Assembly: GCA_051883075.1 (NCBI GenBank)
Contig: JBJETA010000145.1
Span: 1-8,274, forward strand
Reading direction: 5' to 3'
From: Aminipila sp051883075
GTDB lineage: Bacteria; Bacillota; Clostridia; Peptostreptococcales; Anaerovoracaceae
Length of the DNA: 8,274 bases
Positions 6,519-8,274 of the stretch are shown here, in pieces. Numbering within the stretch: position 1 is the first letter of the stretch; each line of letters opens with the position of its first letter. The notes under the pieces were generated by a model. That model made no database searches. It was not told the origin of the DNA and saw only the letters and a list, made by a program, of their open reading frames with translations. The position numbers were made by a program, and so were the translations under genes.

Positions 6519-7562
6519 ATGGATAGAGCCATAATGGCTATTGGAAATACAGAAATCGAAGAATACATAAATGAAAGTACAGATATATCGGTGGAATCAG
6601 TTGGTGATATCGATATGATAAAAGATATCTTAGAATATGATAGATATGAGTTTGTTATTATAAACACACTGCTTTCAACCCGCAAATCAGTACAGCTTGC
6701 TGATTTTGTAGAAAATATGGATTCCCAAAATAAGCCTAAAATCATAGCTTTGATTGATACAGATGAAGCCGATAAAAAGTTCATAACTCAAATGGTTGGA
6801 TTTGGCGTTTACGCCTTTGTTCCTTTTGATGATTTAAACATGATTAAGCAGTATATAGTGCATTATCCCGAAAGATATATTTTATCGGCAATAGATGAAG
6901 GGAAAGTAAAAGATACTATACAAGAATTCAAAGCTGTAAATGGTACGATAACTATTGGTGTTTTCGGACTGGATAATGGCACAGGAACAACAACCTGTGC
7001 TTTTAAAATAGCAGCGGAAATTGCAAACGGCGGGTATAGGACCGTGCTCCTGGAAATTGGTACAGATAACTTTAAATATCTGAAAAAAACACCTAAAAGC
7101 CTAGAAATAGTAAGTGCGGATGATGAAGAAAAAGACAGTATACTGCAGCTTGCATTCAGCGATAATTCCTATCAATTTATAGTTATCGACTTTGGAAAAA
7201 TGTTTAATGTTTCTCATAATGGCGAAAACTTGAGCTTAAATCAAGAGCGAATAGGAGATTTTATGAGATGTAATTATAGAATCGGTACATGCTTTGCATC
7301 CGCATGGCATAACAGAAAAATGAAATTTTTCCTGAAGGAGCCGTCCTTTCAGATGGATATCCAAAATGAGCAGCTTTATTTGGTTGTTTCGGGCGATGAA
7401 AAGGCACAGGAAGAAATGATTGAGGATTATCATGAGCTTGAGATTTTCAAAAGAGATAATATTGATGAATTTATATCAAAGCTCCAGCAGAGAATCGGTA
7501 TTGATTTTGTTAAAAAGAAGGAGAAGGCAAGAAAAGGTATTTTTAGGAGGTTTAAGAGATAA
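6519..7562 (+). CDS. TadZ/CpaE-like protein: pseudo-receiver plus degenerate MinD/ParA-type P-loop domain
   Basis: The protein has 347 residues. Residues 1 to about 125 have the alternating pattern of a response-regulator receiver, but the usual phospho-acceptor strand reads EFVIINT with N49 where Asp is expected, and the switch Lys is not seen (FVPFDDL). Residues about 143-340 resemble MinD/ParA ATPases: TITIGVFG, then DNGTGTTT at 152-159 in the P-loop position, a TVLLEI strand and a Walker-B-like FIVIDF with D224. Both lysines of the deviant Walker A (KGGxGKT) are replaced, by D152 and T157. The C-terminus is very basic (RKGIFRRFKR). TadZ/CpaE proteins localise the Tad pilus machine, often with atypical P-loops, and are cytoplasmic or membrane-associated. 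The neighbouring CpaB-like gene supports the call. Alternative: a divergent ParA-like partner particular to the conjugation system. The gene overlaps the next one by 1 nt. Confidence 0.75.
   Translation: MDRAIMAIGNTEIEEYINESTDISVESVGDIDMIKDILEYDRYEFVIINTLLSTRKSVQLADFVENMDSQNKPKIIALIDTDEADKKFITQMVGFGVYAFVPFDDLNMIKQYIVHYPERYILSAIDEGKVKDTIQEFKAVNGTITIGVFGLDNGTGTTTCAFKIAAEIANGGYRTVLLEIGTDNFKYLKKTPKSLEIVSADDEEKDSILQLAFSDNSYQFIVIDFGKMFNVSHNGENLSLNQERIGDFMRCNYRIGTCFASAWHNRKMKFFLKEPSFQMDIQNEQLYLVVSGDEKAQEEMIEDYHELEIFKRDNIDEFISKLQQRIGIDFVKKKEKARKGIFRRFKR
7545..7550 (+). promoter_or_regulatory. Ribosome binding site of the cpaB-like gene
   Basis: AGGAGG lies 11 nt before the ATG at 7562, within the end of the tadZ-like gene. 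The stop and start overlap as TAATG (TAA 7560-7562, ATG 7562-7564), a common arrangement for coupled translation. Confidence 0.7.
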
Positions 7563-8248
7563 TGAGAAAAGTTCATAAGGAACGACTTATAGGAGCATGT
7601 GGTATTGTTTTAATCATACTGTCAATGCTCCTTTTTATTAGTTGGGAAAAATACGGACGTGAAGCACTTACTTATGATTCAGTCATAGTTTTCAAACAAG
7701 ATGTTCAAAAAGGTACGATTGTAACCAAAAAGCAGCTTGGAATAATGAGAATAGAAAAGAACTCTATGATTGAGGGAGCTATTCAGGATCCTGAACTTAT
7801 TATTGGAAAAAGAACAAATAGCTTTATTCCACGGGCGGCACAGCTTTGTGCTGAATATTTTACAAATCCTGAACTTGTAACCGGGGAGGGAAAAAATGTG
7901 TTCAGCATTCCAATGGATTGGATTTATGCATTTCCTCAGACTTTAAGAAGAGGTGACAGAGTACATTTTTACACGGTTTATGGTGAACTTTTGGAAGAAA
8001 GTTATTATGAAATTGAATATGAACAACTGGAAAACTTGATTAGTAGCGGAAGTGATAAACCGATTGTTTCTGTAAATGTAGCGTACGTCAAGGATTCCGG
8101 GAACCGAGAGGTAGTAGACGTTACTGCAGACAGAATGGATGCTTCGGCGGTAATTACTGATATAGAAGTTGTCATATCTGAAAGTGACTATCAGGAACTT
8201 AAAAATGCTGCTGAATCAGGTATGCAGTTTGTGATTATGTATGAATAA
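7562..8248 (+). CDS. CpaB/RcpC-like SAF-domain protein, Tad pilus assembly type
   Basis: The protein has 228 residues. A basic N-terminus is followed by one membrane helix at about 9-28, with the rest expected outside the membrane. Residues about 41-100 fit a SAF domain: VIVFKQDVQKGTIVT, then a GKRTNSFIPRAAQL stretch. Next comes the CpaB-type segment with VFSIPMD (113-119) and the LRRGDRVHFYTV hallmark (G131, D132, R133). The C-terminal part AVITDIEVVISESDYQELKNA resembles the end of CpaB/RcpC proteins. In Gram-negative Tad systems CpaB works with the outer-membrane secretin; Gram-positive Tad loci have no outer membrane, so its partner here is unknown. The 1-nt overlap with the tadZ-like gene places both in one operon. 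Its length is close to that of small CpaB proteins, with no sign of truncation. Confidence 0.8.
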   Translation: MRKVHKERLIGACGIVLIILSMLLFISWEKYGREALTYDSVIVFKQDVQKGTIVTKKQLGIMRIEKNSMIEGAIQDPELIIGKRTNSFIPRAAQLCAEYFTNPELVTGEGKNVFSIPMDWIYAFPQTLRRGDRVHFYTVYGELLEESYYEIEYEQLENLISSGSDKPIVSVNVAYVKDSGNREVVDVTADRMDASAVITDIEVVISESDYQELKNAAESGMQFVIMYE

Positions 8249-8255
8249 AATGTCC

Positions 8256-8263
8256 GGGAGGTG
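8256..8263 (+). promoter_or_regulatory. Ribosome binding site of the next gene
   Basis: GGGAGGTG lies 6 nt before an ATG at 8270. With the 21-nt gap after the cpaB-like stop, this shows that the operon continues beyond the window. Confidence 0.75.
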
Positions 8264-8269
8264 AAAAGA

Positions 8270-8274
8270 ATGGA
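8270..8274 (+). CDS. First bases of a downstream gene (partial)
   Basis: Only ATG and two further bases are present. The start is supported by the well-spaced ribosome binding site just before it. The product cannot be read. By synteny with Tad loci one would look for a TadA/CpaF ATPase or a TadB/TadC membrane protein; that is expectation, not observation. Confidence 0.55.

Noticed and set aside
1..8274. CRISPR array, tRNA/rRNA, insertion sequence or attachment site
   Set aside because: The window is filled by continuous coding sequence with gaps of about 20 nt or less; I see no regularly spaced repeats, RNA genes, transposase or terminal repeats.

Overview
The window is a tightly packed, single-strand (+) block of conjugation genes from what looks like a low-GC Firmicute of the Clostridia type. 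The DNA is AT-rich, the ribosome binding sites are strong AAGGAGG-type sites, and the gene set is that of Gram-positive integrative conjugative elements or conjugative plasmids (Tn916 / pCW3 'Tcp' type). No integrase, relaxase, coupling protein or origin of transfer lies in the window, so the type of element cannot be decided here.

Layout: positions 2-67 hold the probable tail of an upstream gene. Next come tcpD-like (87-407), tcpE-like (about 417-869), a VirB4-type ATPase (851-3334), a polytopic VirB6/TcpH-like protein with a long cytoplasmic tail (3324-5471), and a membrane-anchored M23 peptidoglycan endopeptidase (5458-6516). This is a recognisable Gram-positive type IV secretion (mating channel) module. 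Two genes follow without a break that belong to a different machine, the Tad/Flp (type IVc) pilus: a TadZ/CpaE-like protein with an atypical receiver and a degenerate MinD-like P-loop (6519-7562), and a CpaB/RcpC-like SAF-domain protein (7562-8248). A further gene starts at 8270 with a good ribosome binding site and runs out of the window.

All complete genes overlap or are separated by about 20 nt or less (9 nt between tcpD and the preferred tcpE start). I see no internal promoter or terminator, so the block is probably one polycistronic transcript with translational coupling. The channel proteins would span the membrane, VirB4 would power assembly or transport, and the M23 enzyme would open the cell wall. 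The Tad-like pair would localise and assemble a pilus-like or secretion-like appendage.

The point most worth following is this apparent fusion of a Tn916-type conjugation module with Tad pilus components. In the Tn916 layout a VirB8-like TcpC/Orf13 gene follows the hydrolase; here the TadZ-like gene occupies that place. Whether the pairing is already described cannot be decided without database searches.
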